Shown: positions 1 through 6,902 of the stretch, one piece after another
Layout of the letters: every line of letters starts with the position of its first letter
Position numbering within the stretch: position 1 is the stretch's first letter
Source: a virus
Virus record (IMG/VR): IMGVR_UViG_3300010354_010060
Span: 1-21,452 of that record
Direction: 5' to 3' (one strand)
Length of the DNA: 21,452 bases
The notes under the pieces: model-generated
The model's database searches: none
Seen by the model: only the letters and a program-made list of their open reading frames with translations
Told to the model about the DNA's origin: nothing
Program-made: the position numbers and the translations under genes

Positions 1-1
1 C

Positions 2-394
2 TATGCAAGCTCGATTGTTGTTGCAATGAGGAAACTCAAACTCAAAGAAGACGAAGATGGCAACAAGATTTCAGAAGTCAAGGGTATTCGTGCAGCTTGC
101 AAGATTATGAAAACTCGCTATGCCAAGCCGTTTGAAAGTGTACAAGTCAAGATTCCGTATGAGTCTGGCATGAATCCGTATTCGGGTCTAGTTGACATGT
201 TTGAAGGCAAAGGATTATTGCAAAAAGAAGGCAACAGTCTTAAATACACGCTAGCAGATGGTACAGTTATCAAGCAGTTCCGTAAAGCATGGGAACGCAA
301 TGAAGATGGTTCATTGGACAAAGTCATGCATGACTTTGCTCAAAATCCACACAAACAATCTGCTGATCAACCGGAAGAGGAAACTGCGGAATGA
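2..394 (+). CDS. uvsX: UvsX (T4-type RecA recombinase), C-terminal part
   Basis: This is the 3' end of a gene that begins before the window. The frame is open from base 2 (YASSIVVA before the first Met at base 26), so that Met is internal. UvsX forms filaments on single-stranded DNA and drives strand exchange for phage recombination-dependent replication and repair. The visible 130 residues line up with the end of T4 UvsX: a beta strand YASSIVVAMRKLKLKED matches MYSADTVFIIGKRQIKEG, then come basic residues KIMKTRYAKPFE, then MNPYSGLVDMFE matches IDPYSGLLDMALE. After this comes an acidic tail rich in E and D, typical of UvsX and RecA. The stop overlaps the next start as ATGA. The T4-like gene order (uvsY-like gene at 1855) supports the call. 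The alternative is a cellular RecA, but the YSGL.DM match and the context favour UvsX. Confidence 0.85.
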   Translation, partial: YASSIVVAMRKLKLKEDEDGNKISEVKGIRAACKIMKTRYAKPFESVQVKIPYESGMNPYSGLVDMFEGKGLLQKEGNSLKYTLADGTVIKQFRKAWERNEDGSLDKVMHDFAQNPHKQSADQPEEETAE

Positions 395-609
395 GCATCG
401 ATGTTGAAGTCTTAATTGAATCTTATATTACACTTAAAGAATATATTCCAGCGAAAGAGCGACAGGCTGCTGCTGACAACTTGGTTAGCATGCTTGTTGA
501 TAATTTAAGCGACAAGGAATTGCGAGAATTTAGTGGAGCAGATAGTTATACCAAGAGAGCCATAGAAGAGTATATTGACGACGATGACTATGAATCATAT
601 GAAGAATGA
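391..609 (+). CDS. Small acidic protein of unknown function
   Basis: A 72-aa protein that I do not recognise. It is predicted to be mostly helical and strongly acidic, ending in a run of Asp, Glu and Tyr (IDDDDYESYEE). It has no signal peptide or membrane segment. It is translationally coupled on both sides: its ATG overlaps the uvsX stop (ATGA) and its stop overlaps the radical SAM start (ATGA). Its place directly behind uvsX suggests a recombination or replication accessory role, or simply a small phage gene carried along; the sequence does not decide. An acidic tail of this type could mimic DNA or contact a basic partner, but that is speculation. Confidence 0.7.
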   Translation: MSIDVEVLIESYITLKEYIPAKERQAAADNLVSMLVDNLSDKELREFSGADSYTKRAIEEYIDDDDYESYEE

Positions 610-1868
610 GCATCAAAAAAGAAAAATATTTTCCAATATCCACTGACACTGCCTGTAAATTAAAGTGGACTTGGTCTGCGCTCTATCTAGATAGAGCGCA
701 TTCTGCTACTTGCCATAGAACTGCATATTACCCTTTAACTGTCGAAAACTTTGCCAATTTCCATAATAATCCTTTGGTAATACATGATAGACAAAACATG
801 TTAGAAGGCAAATGGCCCGAGCAAAGTTGTAAGTATTGTAAAAATATAGAAGACAGTGGCGGGGTCAGTGATAGATTGCACATGTTGTCGCAGCCTGGAT
901 TGATTCCTCCGGAACTAGATAGTGATCCTAATGCAATAAATGTGACTCCTAGAGTATTAGAAATTTTTATTAACAATGTTTGTAACCTATCTTGTTTGTA
1001 TTGCAGAGGAGACTTGAGTAGTAAAATTAATCACGAAAATAAAAAATTTGGTAAATTTGAAAAAAATGGAGTAGTGCTGGAAGAGATACCTATCAATCGG
1101 TCCGATGATCTTATATCTTCTTCTTTAACTTGGCTTAAACAAAATTATCAACATCTCGAGAGATTGCATTTTCTAGGCGGTGAGCCTCTTTTGCAAAAAG
1201 AGTTTGAAATATTTTTAAAATTTTTACAGGAAAACAAAAATCCACGTTTAGAAGTTAACATTATAACAAACTTAATGATTAGCGAAAAACGACTAAAGAA
1301 TTACATTCAAATTTTTAGACAGTTGATAGTTGAAAAAAGAATTAGAAGATTAGATATTACATGCAGTATCGACAGTTGGGGCGATGAACAAGAATTTGTA
1401 CGACACGGAATCGACCTAAAGGTCTGGGAGAAAAATTTTAATATCCTATTAGAAATACCATGGCTAATCTTGCACATAAATCAAACAATTACTAATTTAA
1501 CAGTGAAACACATGCCGACGTTGATTAAAAAATTAGTACAGTGGAGAACTAAAAAGAATGTGGGACATTATTTTTCGACTGTCAATCCTGGTCCAAGTTA
1601 TATGTTTCCCGCAATACTAGGGCCAGAAGAATTTGCCAACGACTTTGAAGAGGTTTTACAATTGATGCCCAAAGATACCGGCGAGGATCAAATTAAATTT
1701 GAGTACATGCACGGCATAGTGAAGGAATATCAAAAAAATTCACAGATAAACCCAGACGAAATTAACAAACTGTTTACTTTCTTGAACGAAATTGACAGAC
1801 GTAGGAACACTGATTGGCAACAAATATTTCCATGGTTATTAAAGTATAAAAAATATGTGGTACAATAA
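606..1868 (+). CDS. Radical SAM protein (twitch-domain type)
   Basis: A 420-aa radical SAM enzyme. The canonical cluster motif CNLSCLYC supplies Cys126, Cys130 and Cys133 for the 4Fe-4S cluster that cleaves S-adenosylmethionine to a 5'-deoxyadenosyl radical. The SAM-contact motif LGGEPLL follows at about residue 190. The N-terminal 80 residues carry four more cysteines (C17, C36, C75, C78) in a CKLKWTWSALYLD...CHR...CKYC arrangement. This is typical of the poorly characterised twitch-domain radical SAM proteins found in marine phages and bacteria, and probably binds an auxiliary metal centre. The C-terminal half has almost no Cys, so there is no C-terminal SPASM domain. The gene is visibly AT-richer than its neighbours (long A and T runs near 1020-1080), and sits between uvsX and uvsY-like genes with overlaps on both sides. 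The substrate is unknown. Confidence 0.88.
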   Translation: MSIKKEKYFPISTDTACKLKWTWSALYLDRAHSATCHRTAYYPLTVENFANFHNNPLVIHDRQNMLEGKWPEQSCKYCKNIEDSGGVSDRLHMLSQPGLIPPELDSDPNAINVTPRVLEIFINNVCNLSCLYCRGDLSSKINHENKKFGKFEKNGVVLEEIPINRSDDLISSSLTWLKQNYQHLERLHFLGGEPLLQKEFEIFLKFLQENKNPRLEVNIITNLMISEKRLKNYIQIFRQLIVEKRIRRLDITCSIDSWGDEQEFVRHGIDLKVWEKNFNILLEIPWLILHINQTITNLTVKHMPTLIKKLVQWRTKKNVGHYFSTVNPGPSYMFPAILGPEEFANDFEEVLQLMPKDTGEDQIKFEYMHGIVKEYQKNSQINPDEINKLFTFLNEIDRRRNTDWQQIFPWLLKYKKYVVQ

Positions 1869-2307
1869 AATAGTTGCAGATCTTGGTAACATACCGGCCT
1901 TCATTGATTATTACGAAGGTGAGCTTGCACAGGCAAAAACGGAAACATTTATAAAAGGCAATGTTGAAAAATCCGCTGCGAATCTACCGGGCATTACAGA
2001 GCACAGGTTTAACCAGCTTCAGGAGATCGAAGCTGTACTTAACTATCTTAATATACAACTTCGCAAGATTAGACGAAAGCATTTTCAAAAGTACTTGGAA
2101 GCTTATGCCCGAGCTCTTACAAGTCGCGACGCAGAGAAATACACAGATGGCGAGGACGAAGTCATTGACTTTGAAACTATCATTAACGAAGTTGCTTTGC
2201 TTAGAAACAAATGGCTTGGAGTCATGAAAGGCCTTGAAAGCAAAAACTTTATGTTAGGTCATGTGGTTAGACTTCGAACAGCAGGTATGGAAGACATTGT
2301 GATCTAA
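1855..2307 (+). CDS. uvsY: UvsY-like recombination mediator
   Basis: A 150-aa helical, charged protein. UvsY is the T4 mediator that loads UvsX onto gp32-coated single-stranded DNA. The match is by pattern: a helical N-terminal part, a middle YARALTSRDAEKYTDGEDEV resembling LDYYSGRGDGDEF, and an end LRNKWLGVMKGLESKNFMLGHVVRLR resembling YWGILLDFCSGALDAIKSRGFAIKHIQDMR of T4 UvsY. Length is close to the T4 protein (137 aa). It starts inside the last codons of the radical SAM gene (14-base overlap), and its TAA overlaps the next ATG (TAATG). Nearness to uvsX strengthens the call. The match is weak at residue level, so an unrelated small helical DNA-binding protein remains possible. Confidence 0.62.
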   Translation: MWYNKIVADLGNIPAFIDYYEGELAQAKTETFIKGNVEKSAANLPGITEHRFNQLQEIEAVLNYLNIQLRKIRRKHFQKYLEAYARALTSRDAEKYTDGEDEVIDFETIINEVALLRNKWLGVMKGLESKNFMLGHVVRLRTAGMEDIVI

Positions 2308-2558
2308 TGGACTACAAAGAACACGCTAATAACATATTGCGAGAGTGGACCTTGTGTTCCAGTGCTCGCCCCAAAAACAATGCAGTAGATATTCAAATTG
2401 AAAAAGATGTTTGCGGCAGATGGGCAGTTAATCTTATTCACAATCTAAATTGGGGATCAGATGTAGAGTTAGCCGAAGCATGCCATCAACTTGAATCAAG
2501 ACTCAAATTACTTAAAGAAAAAATTGTTATCGAGGTGCTAAAAAATGGAACAGTTTAA
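2307..2558 (+). CDS. Hypothetical protein, 83 aa
   Basis: Unrecognised small soluble protein. It starts MDYKEHANNILREW, contains CGRWAVNLIHNLNWGSD in the middle, and ends in a Leu/Lys-rich helix (HQLESRLKLLKEKIVIEVLKNG) that could form a short coiled coil. No signal peptide, membrane span or catalytic motif is visible. It is coupled to the uvsY-like gene by a TAATG overlap, and overlaps the methyltransferase gene downstream by 14 bases, so it is probably co-translated with both. No function can be proposed. Confidence 0.6.
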   Translation: MDYKEHANNILREWTLCSSARPKNNAVDIQIEKDVCGRWAVNLIHNLNWGSDVELAEACHQLESRLKLLKEKIVIEVLKNGTV

Positions 2559-3306
2559 AAATGATACAGAAAGCCACGAACATAGTTTAATTACATTAGA
2601 TACATTGTATGGATATGATAGTTTTTTAGATAGTTTAGAATTTATAGCTGATTTTGGCTGCGGCTCGGGATTGGATACAAATTGGTGGGCAACACTAGAG
2701 ACGAGAGACAGTCCGCCGGAGCCTAGAAATTATAAAGTTTATGCAATAGATAAAAATATTGATCAAATTGATAACAGTATAGCAATGCATCCCAATGTGC
2801 ATACTTTTGATTATGATCTAGACGATCAGTATTTTTTATTGCCCAAGCCGGTGGATTTTGTTTGGTGTCATAATACTTTTCAATACATGATCAATCCAGT
2901 TAATGCTTTAAAAACTTGGAACAAGTCAATGAACGTGAATGCCATGATGGTTTTGATATTGCCTCAAAGTCAACATTATCAGTATAATAGATTTCTGGCA
3001 CACAGTTACAACAATGTGTATTTTAATTACAACATAGTAAATCTAATGTACATGCTTGCAGTAAATGGATTTGATTGCCAAGACGCCTATTTTCTTAAAG
3101 AGGAAAATAGTCCATGGTTATATGCAGCAGTTTACAAATCCGACATTCCTCCAATGGATCCAACCACTACCAATTGGTATCATTTGGCAGAACTTAACTT
3201 GCTGAATGACAGTGTGGTAAGTTGTTTAAAAAGATACGGGCATGTTAGACAGGAGGAAATAGTTACAGCGTGGTTAGACAAAGATTTCCATTATTCAAAA
3301 GAATGA
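2545..3306 (+). CDS. Class I SAM-dependent methyltransferase
   Basis: A 253-aa protein with a class I (Rossmann-fold) methyltransferase core. Motif I is DFGCGSG (residues 36-42), followed by an acidic residue at the end of strand 2 in YKVYAIDKN that would bind the SAM ribose. Motif IV-like VDFVWCHNTFQYMINP comes next, then MMVLILPQSQH as the following strand. This matches the Methyltransf_11 style of fold. A GAGGTG sequence lies about 8 bases before the ATG. The substrate cannot be read from the sequence. The neighbouring nucleotidyltransferase suggests a small-molecule or glycan role, while the location beside uvsX and uvsY would allow a nucleic-acid role. Its product S-adenosylhomocysteine would be a substrate for the hydrolase at 7603. 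Confidence 0.82.
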   Translation: MEQFKNDTESHEHSLITLDTLYGYDSFLDSLEFIADFGCGSGLDTNWWATLETRDSPPEPRNYKVYAIDKNIDQIDNSIAMHPNVHTFDYDLDDQYFLLPKPVDFVWCHNTFQYMINPVNALKTWNKSMNVNAMMVLILPQSQHYQYNRFLAHSYNNVYFNYNIVNLMYMLAVNGFDCQDAYFLKEENSPWLYAAVYKSDIPPMDPTTTNWYHLAELNLLNDSVVSCLKRYGHVRQEEIVTAWLDKDFHYSKE

Positions 3307-3728
3307 AAATAGTTTTAGTTACGGGCGGCTTTGACCCAATACATTCAGGGCACATACGTTATTTTAAAGCAGCAAGAACTCTGGGCGATATGTTAATTGT
3401 AGGGCTAAATTCTGACGAATGGTTAGAACGTAAAAAAGGTCGTGCTTTCATGCCATGGCACGAAAGATTATGTATAATTAACAATCTCGCAATGGTAGAT
3501 GAAGTTTATACGTTTGACGACGAAGATGGTTCAGCTCGACATTTTATCCAACAAGTTAGAGCACACTATCCCGATGCAGAATTAATTTTTGCCAATGGTG
3601 GAGATCGTACGCTAGAAAACATTCCAGAACTAGGCGAACCGGGAGTGGAATTTGTGTTCGGGGTCGGCGGTACGAAAACCAGCAGCAGCAGCGATTTTTT
3701 ACAGCGTTGGTTAGATACCAGCGTTTAA
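3303..3728 (+). CDS. Cytidylyl/adenylyltransferase-like protein (RfaE2/TagD family)
   Basis: A 141-aa nucleotidyltransferase. The start chosen is ATG at 3303, because it begins with the strand MKIVLVTGGFDP and overlaps the methyltransferase stop as ATGA; the frame is open further upstream but only as overlap. TGGFDPIHSGHIRYF contains the HxGH motif that binds the nucleotide phosphates. The C-terminal KTSSSSDFL corresponds to the STS-type motif of the family. These enzymes transfer a nucleotide monophosphate to a sugar or alditol phosphate; RfaE2/HldC (heptose 1-phosphate) and TagD (glycerol 3-phosphate) are the closest models. It is a distant paralogue of the gene at 20400 but stands outside the sugar island. 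The insertion ANGGDRTLENIPE near residue 100 replaces the usual VKGGDY, which is a common feature of phage members of the family. The substrate is uncertain. Confidence 0.8.
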   Translation: MKIVLVTGGFDPIHSGHIRYFKAARTLGDMLIVGLNSDEWLERKKGRAFMPWHERLCIINNLAMVDEVYTFDDEDGSARHFIQQVRAHYPDAELIFANGGDRTLENIPELGEPGVEFVFGVGGTKTSSSSDFLQRWLDTSV

Positions 3729-3786
3729 GCTACGCAAATATTGATCTGCTTGTCTTTGTCTACATTTGATAATAGCAAGAATTATT

Positions 3787-3951
3787 TTATACATTTGGCC
3801 AATTTTTACCGGAGTATGTGTATTGCTGAAGCCAATATTCAACATCTGAAGTTGTCTTAGGATTTTTACTACTAATAAATTTTTCAACATCGCTTTTGTA
3901 CTGATCGGGGAACATTTCTTGTAGACGTTCCACAAGACTTCGAAAGTCCAT
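3787..3951 (-). CDS. Small hypothetical protein, 54 aa
   Basis: Short gene on the minus strand starting MDFRSLVERLQEMFPDQYK and ending QQYTYSGKNWPNV before TAA. It is supported mainly by its signals: the sequence before the ATG is AAGGAGATAAT, a near-perfect Shine-Dalgarno at optimal spacing, and a late-promoter-like AATAAATA lies 23 bases upstream. The protein looks real in composition (amphipathic helix, few rare residues, mixed charge) and has no membrane span. It is the only minus-strand gene within about 8.9 kb of plus-strand genes. A tiny 27-codon frame (ATG at 3794) overlaps its stop and could be coupled to it. Function unknown. Confidence 0.72.
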   Translation of the reverse strand: MDFRSLVERLQEMFPDQYKSDVEKFISSKNPKTTSDVEYWLQQYTYSGKNWPNV

Positions 3952-3974
3952 ATTATCTCCTTGTGAGTGTACAA

Positions 3975-3982
3975 TATTTATT
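3975..3982 (-). promoter_or_regulatory. T4-late-like promoter element AATAAATA
   Basis: On the minus strand the sequence reads AATAAATATTGT, seven of eight matches to the T4 late promoter TATAAATA. It lies 23 bases before the ATG of the 54-aa gene, leaving room for a short leader with AAGGAG. Two other copies with nearly the same spacing (13687, 14736) support a functional role. The assignment relies on analogy with T4 and cyanophage late promoters. Confidence 0.5.
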
Positions 3983-4016
3983 GCAACGCAACATAGATTA
4001 ACAGAATAGATAAAAC

Positions 4017-4024
4017 CATAAATA
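4017..4024 (+). promoter_or_regulatory. Possible late-promoter-like CATAAATA before the 515-aa gene
   Basis: CATAAATA followed by TTATAC directly before the ATG at 4032, with only seven bases between. If used like a T4 late promoter the transcript would start within a base or two of the ATG, giving an essentially leaderless message. No Shine-Dalgarno sequence is visible there, which is at least consistent with this. Spacing differs from the other three copies, so confidence is low. Confidence 0.25.
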
Positions 4025-4031
4025 TTATACT

Positions 4032-5579
4032 ATGCGTGATTTAATTAATATAATAAACGAAGCCACTGGACTAGCAGGTCGCGGTCCTGGGGATATTTTC
4101 ATTGACGACAACGGTAATGAAGTCATGTTCCGCGAACTTAAATTTTACCCCACAGTGGGAAGATTCAATACCAAAGAAGAAATGGCTGCTGCTGTTGCAG
4201 ATATCGGCGAACAATTACAAAGATCCGGCATAGACGTAGTAGAAACAAACGCCGATCGCGGAATGTTAGCGTTTGGTGTTGCTATGTTTACCACACAAGA
4301 CAATACCGTACGTGCTTACATTAGATACTTTCAAAGAATTGCACACAATTTCAGATCTAATTTTTGGGACAATAACGCTATTCCTGGTCTCAAACTAGGT
4401 AAAAAAAGCAGTGAAAAACTACGTGTAGGTTATTCTCCCAGTGAAGTATTGACACAGCTAGATGATCTCACTCCAGATAAAATCATAGAACAGATTGCAG
4501 CCAAATTTGGCCCTGACAGTGTGTTTACTCAGGTGGCTGTCCGAGTCAGCCAAGGCGGAACATCCAATATTGTAGTTCCTGCAGAGGGCATACACTTTGA
4601 AGCATTCAGAGATTTATTTTGTGAAATACTACACCCTATTGCTCTTAAATCTGGATTTTTTACAGGAGCTGTAAAAACATCTGCCACAGTGGCAGAAGAA
4701 AAGTTTTTAGGTCCAGGTGGATTTCAAACTGCACTTATCAACTTCAGCTCATCCAAGACTGAAGGCTTAAGCGATAGTTTGCTAGTTGGCCCAAGTGGTG
4801 TGTCGTTGAAATTGAGCAGTAAAAACAAAGTAGGCAGTGCCAAGGCCAGTGTGACCAATTTGGCAGTAGAAGCCAGAAAAATGACCGATGGCATAGATCA
4901 ATACAAAGAAGCAATTGATATTATCAATTTGATCGAAAAGTCAGATGCAAAAATTGCTCCGTTGTTGTTAGCACAAAAATTTGGTTTAATTGATGAAAAC
5001 GAAGTGTCTACTGTTATGAGTCTTAGAAACATAACTTCATTCGAAGAAGTGGCTGTGAATCTAGACCAATATACCGGAATGACAGACAATTTGAAAAATA
5101 TATGGCGTCGCCGTCGTGCTAAAAATATGGCAGACAGTGTTCCATTTTTTCATATGATAAGTGGTATTGCCCATACTGTGGCCGAATACATCAACAAGAG
5201 TACAGATTTTGGTCGAGCAGCATCTACGATTTTAAATAATGGCGCATTGATTCAAGTGTACACAAATATCAAAAATATGGGTGGTAAAATTGAACTATTC
5301 CCATTCCAAACACAATATCCAAGTGAAACAATTACTGGTGTAGTCATTGATGCTGGTACAAGATACAAGAGCACTGCAATCAATGGCAAGTTTGGATTTC
5401 AAATTCTTAAAAATGGTGCCAGCCCAGAAATTACTGACAATGAATTAGATGGCGAAGAACCATCAAAGAAAACAATGGATTTTGATCCAGACCAAGTAAG
5501 AGTACAAATTAAACCAAAAGGTCGTCAAGCCCAGCCTAGAGATAAAGATTCCACTCCAAGACAACGACGCGATAAGTAA
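4032..5579 (+). CDS. Large phage protein of unknown function, 515 aa
   Basis: I cannot assign a function. It begins MRDLINIINEATGLAGRG, a helical start, and ends in a basic, Pro/Arg/Lys/Asp-rich tail (KPKGRQAQPRDKD...) that is probably disordered and could bind nucleic acid or a virion partner. In the middle, DSLLVGPSGVSLKLSSKNKVG (near residue 250) has the spacing of a D...(S/E/Q)xK element. It is followed by GSAKASVTNLAVEARKM. This loosely resembles the PD-(D/E)xK nuclease active site but is not proof. A run RRRRAK (about 360) adds to the basic character. There is no signal peptide and no clear membrane span. The gene has no Shine-Dalgarno sequence and starts right after TATTATACTATG. The five-base gap to the next gene suggests an operon with the radical SAM gene downstream. 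Confidence 0.8.
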   Translation: MRDLINIINEATGLAGRGPGDIFIDDNGNEVMFRELKFYPTVGRFNTKEEMAAAVADIGEQLQRSGIDVVETNADRGMLAFGVAMFTTQDNTVRAYIRYFQRIAHNFRSNFWDNNAIPGLKLGKKSSEKLRVGYSPSEVLTQLDDLTPDKIIEQIAAKFGPDSVFTQVAVRVSQGGTSNIVVPAEGIHFEAFRDLFCEILHPIALKSGFFTGAVKTSATVAEEKFLGPGGFQTALINFSSSKTEGLSDSLLVGPSGVSLKLSSKNKVGSAKASVTNLAVEARKMTDGIDQYKEAIDIINLIEKSDAKIAPLLLAQKFGLIDENEVSTVMSLRNITSFEEVAVNLDQYTGMTDNLKNIWRRRRAKNMADSVPFFHMISGIAHTVAEYINKSTDFGRAASTILNNGALIQVYTNIKNMGGKIELFPFQTQYPSETITGVVIDAGTRYKSTAINGKFGFQILKNGASPEITDNELDGEEPSKKTMDFDPDQVRVQIKPKGRQAQPRDKDSTPRQRRDK

Positions 5580-5583
5580 TTCT

Positions 5584-6438
5584 ATGCAAAGACCAACTCT
5601 CGAAATAACAACCATGATTGGTTGTCCTTTGATGTGCAACTTTTGTCCTCAAGATAATCTAAGAGACTCATACGGCACACAAGAAGTAAAGTATATGCCA
5701 TTGCAAACGTTTATAACTGCCATAAACAAGATTCCAGCTAACACCAGGATTGATTTTAGTGGAATGGCCGAAGCATGGGTTAATCCAGAATGCACAGACA
5801 TGTTAGAATATGCTCTTGAGAAAGGGCATAATGTTGCAATTTATACTACATTATACAATTGGACTGTTGATACAGCACGTAGAGTCGAAAAACTTTTACA
5901 TCAATATAGAAGACAAGTAGAAGTATTAAGTGTTCATTTTCCTGACGAGTATGGAAACATGAAAGGTTGGAAGTTTTCCGAAGAATGGGTTTCTGTTTTT
6001 CATATTGTTACAAATGCAGTTCAATCCGCTGGAATAAAATTAGAAGCCATGACAATGAGTGATCATGGTAAAATTCACAAGGACCTGCAATTTTTAGGCG
6101 TGCAATTGTATAACTGGTTCGGGCATGATCGTGCCGGCAGTCTCAATCGCGAACAGGTAACTGAGCAACCAATAAATTTTATTGAAAAACACGAACATCC
6201 AGTGAGATGTAGCAAAACAATCAATTATGATCAACATGTTTTATTACCAAACGGCGATATAGTTTTGTGTTGCATGGATTATAACACAAAGCACATATTA
6301 GGTAACTTGTTAACTGGTACATACGAGGACTTATTTACAGGTCCGGGCATGATGTCTTTACTACGGGAAAATACCAAATCCTGTTACAGTGCATCCAGCT
6401 TATGTAAGAGTTGCACTGATGCTGAATATTATGTATAA
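5584..6438 (+). CDS. Radical SAM protein with SPASM-like C-terminus
   Basis: A 284-aa radical SAM enzyme. CPLMCNFC gives the cluster ligands Cys14, Cys18 and Cys21. IDFSGMAEAWVNPE occupies the place of the usual GGEP motif. The C-terminal third has RCSKTINYDQHVLLPNGDIVLCC, then GNLLTGTYEDLF, then LCKSC. This is the typical shape of a SPASM or twitch domain, in which extra Cys residues hold one or two auxiliary 4Fe-4S clusters. SPASM proteins often modify peptides or sugars, for example sactipeptide maturases and aminoglycoside dehydrogenases. No small Cys-rich precursor peptide is visible next to it, so a sugar or nucleotide substrate is as likely as a peptide. It lies in a cluster with a ferredoxin 460 bases downstream, a plausible electron source. 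Confidence 0.87.
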   Translation: MQRPTLEITTMIGCPLMCNFCPQDNLRDSYGTQEVKYMPLQTFITAINKIPANTRIDFSGMAEAWVNPECTDMLEYALEKGHNVAIYTTLYNWTVDTARRVEKLLHQYRRQVEVLSVHFPDEYGNMKGWKFSEEWVSVFHIVTNAVQSAGIKLEAMTMSDHGKIHKDLQFLGVQLYNWFGHDRAGSLNREQVTEQPINFIEKHEHPVRCSKTINYDQHVLLPNGDIVLCCMDYNTKHILGNLLTGTYEDLFTGPGMMSLLRENTKSCYSASSLCKSCTDAEYYV

Positions 6439-6463
6439 TAGTATTTTAATTTAAATCAACAAA

Positions 6464-6640
6464 ATGAAAATTTATATTGCCATGGCCGAGCTCGAGGACG
6501 GAAACAGAATGTTCGAACGAGCATACAAAACATATTCGGCTGCTGAAATTGCAGCACAAAAAATGATTGATGATGTTCACGCAAATACCAATTGGACAGT
6601 TGTTCCTATTGTAGAGGATATTGAGTTAGTAGATGAATGA
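6464..6640 (+). CDS. Small hypothetical protein, 58 aa
   Basis: A short gene starting MKIYIAMAELEDGNRMFERAYKTYSAAEIAAQ, with a central part [15 protein letters not shown] and an acidic end. The pattern beta strand, helix, beta strand (KIYIAMAE / SAAEIAAQKMIDDV / WTVVPIVEDI) suggests a compact small domain. It fills the only gap between the radical SAM gene and the MazG-like gene, and overlaps the latter by eight bases (ATGAATGA), which supports translation. No Shine-Dalgarno is evident before the ATG (upstream AATCAACAAA). Function unknown. Confidence 0.68.
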   Translation: MKIYIAMAELEDGNRMFERAYKTYSAAEIAAQKMIDDVHANTNWTVVPIVEDIELVDE

Positions 6641-6902
6641 TAAACAACGAGAAATTCTTGTTATAACACAAGAAGAATGCGCCGAAGTTATACAATCAAT
6701 ATCAAAAGTTTTCAGATTTGGAATTGACAACGAACACAAATCTGGCCTATCTCAACGAGAAGCTTTAGAAAAAGAGGTAGGAGATCTACTGACCATGATT
6801 GACTTACTTCATGAACACGATTTGGTTAGGAAAGATCAAACACAAAAAGCTGTGCAAGAAAAAAAAGATAAACTTAAAATATGGAGTAACATTTATAAAT
6901 GA
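6633..6902 (+). CDS. MazG-like nucleotide pyrophosphohydrolase
   Basis: An 89-aa all-helical protein with the metal-binding pattern of the MazG/dUTPase superfamily: EECAE (residues 14-18, EExxE) and EVGD (Glu48xxAsp51, ExxD) in a second helix. Such enzymes hydrolyse nucleoside triphosphates, or ppGpp-related and damaged nucleotides, to the monophosphate plus pyrophosphate. Single-domain MazG proteins are common in marine T4-like phages and may shape nucleotide pools during infection. It overlaps both neighbours (8 bases upstream, ATGA downstream), placing it in the same operon as the ferredoxin and AdoHcy hydrolase. Substrate preference cannot be read from the sequence. Confidence 0.83.
   Translation: MNDKQREILVITQEECAEVIQSISKVFRFGIDNEHKSGLSQREALEKEVGDLLTMIDLLHEHDLVRKDQTQKAVQEKKDKLKIWSNIYK

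Larger units (their letters stand above)
3729..4031. other. 303-base gap on the + strand between two + strand genes
   Basis: This is the longest stretch without a plus-strand gene. It contains a 54-aa minus-strand gene (3787-3951), its Shine-Dalgarno sequence, and two T4-late-like motifs (3975-3982 minus, 4017-4024 plus). No strong hairpin followed by T residues is visible between the convergent ends at 3728 and 3787. No tRNA cloverleaf was seen. Confidence 0.7.

Noticed and set aside
26-394. ATG at 26 as a gene start for a 122-aa protein
   Set aside because: The frame is open to the window edge and the residues before the Met continue the UvsX beta strand, so this is an internal Met.
1961-2227. 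88-codon open frame inside the uvsY-like gene
   Set aside because: Alternative frame of a gene with coherent neighbours and overlaps on both sides; no motif.
3711-3974. 87-codon open frame on the minus strand
   Set aside because: It overlaps the better supported 54-aa gene in another frame and has no ribosome binding site at its ATG; only its last 27 codons are kept as a low-interest finding.
5584-6640. Ribosomally made peptide with the SPASM radical SAM enzyme as maturase
   Set aside because: The adjacent 58-aa protein has no Cys, no Gly-Gly leader and looks like a small folded domain, so a precursor-peptide role has no support.
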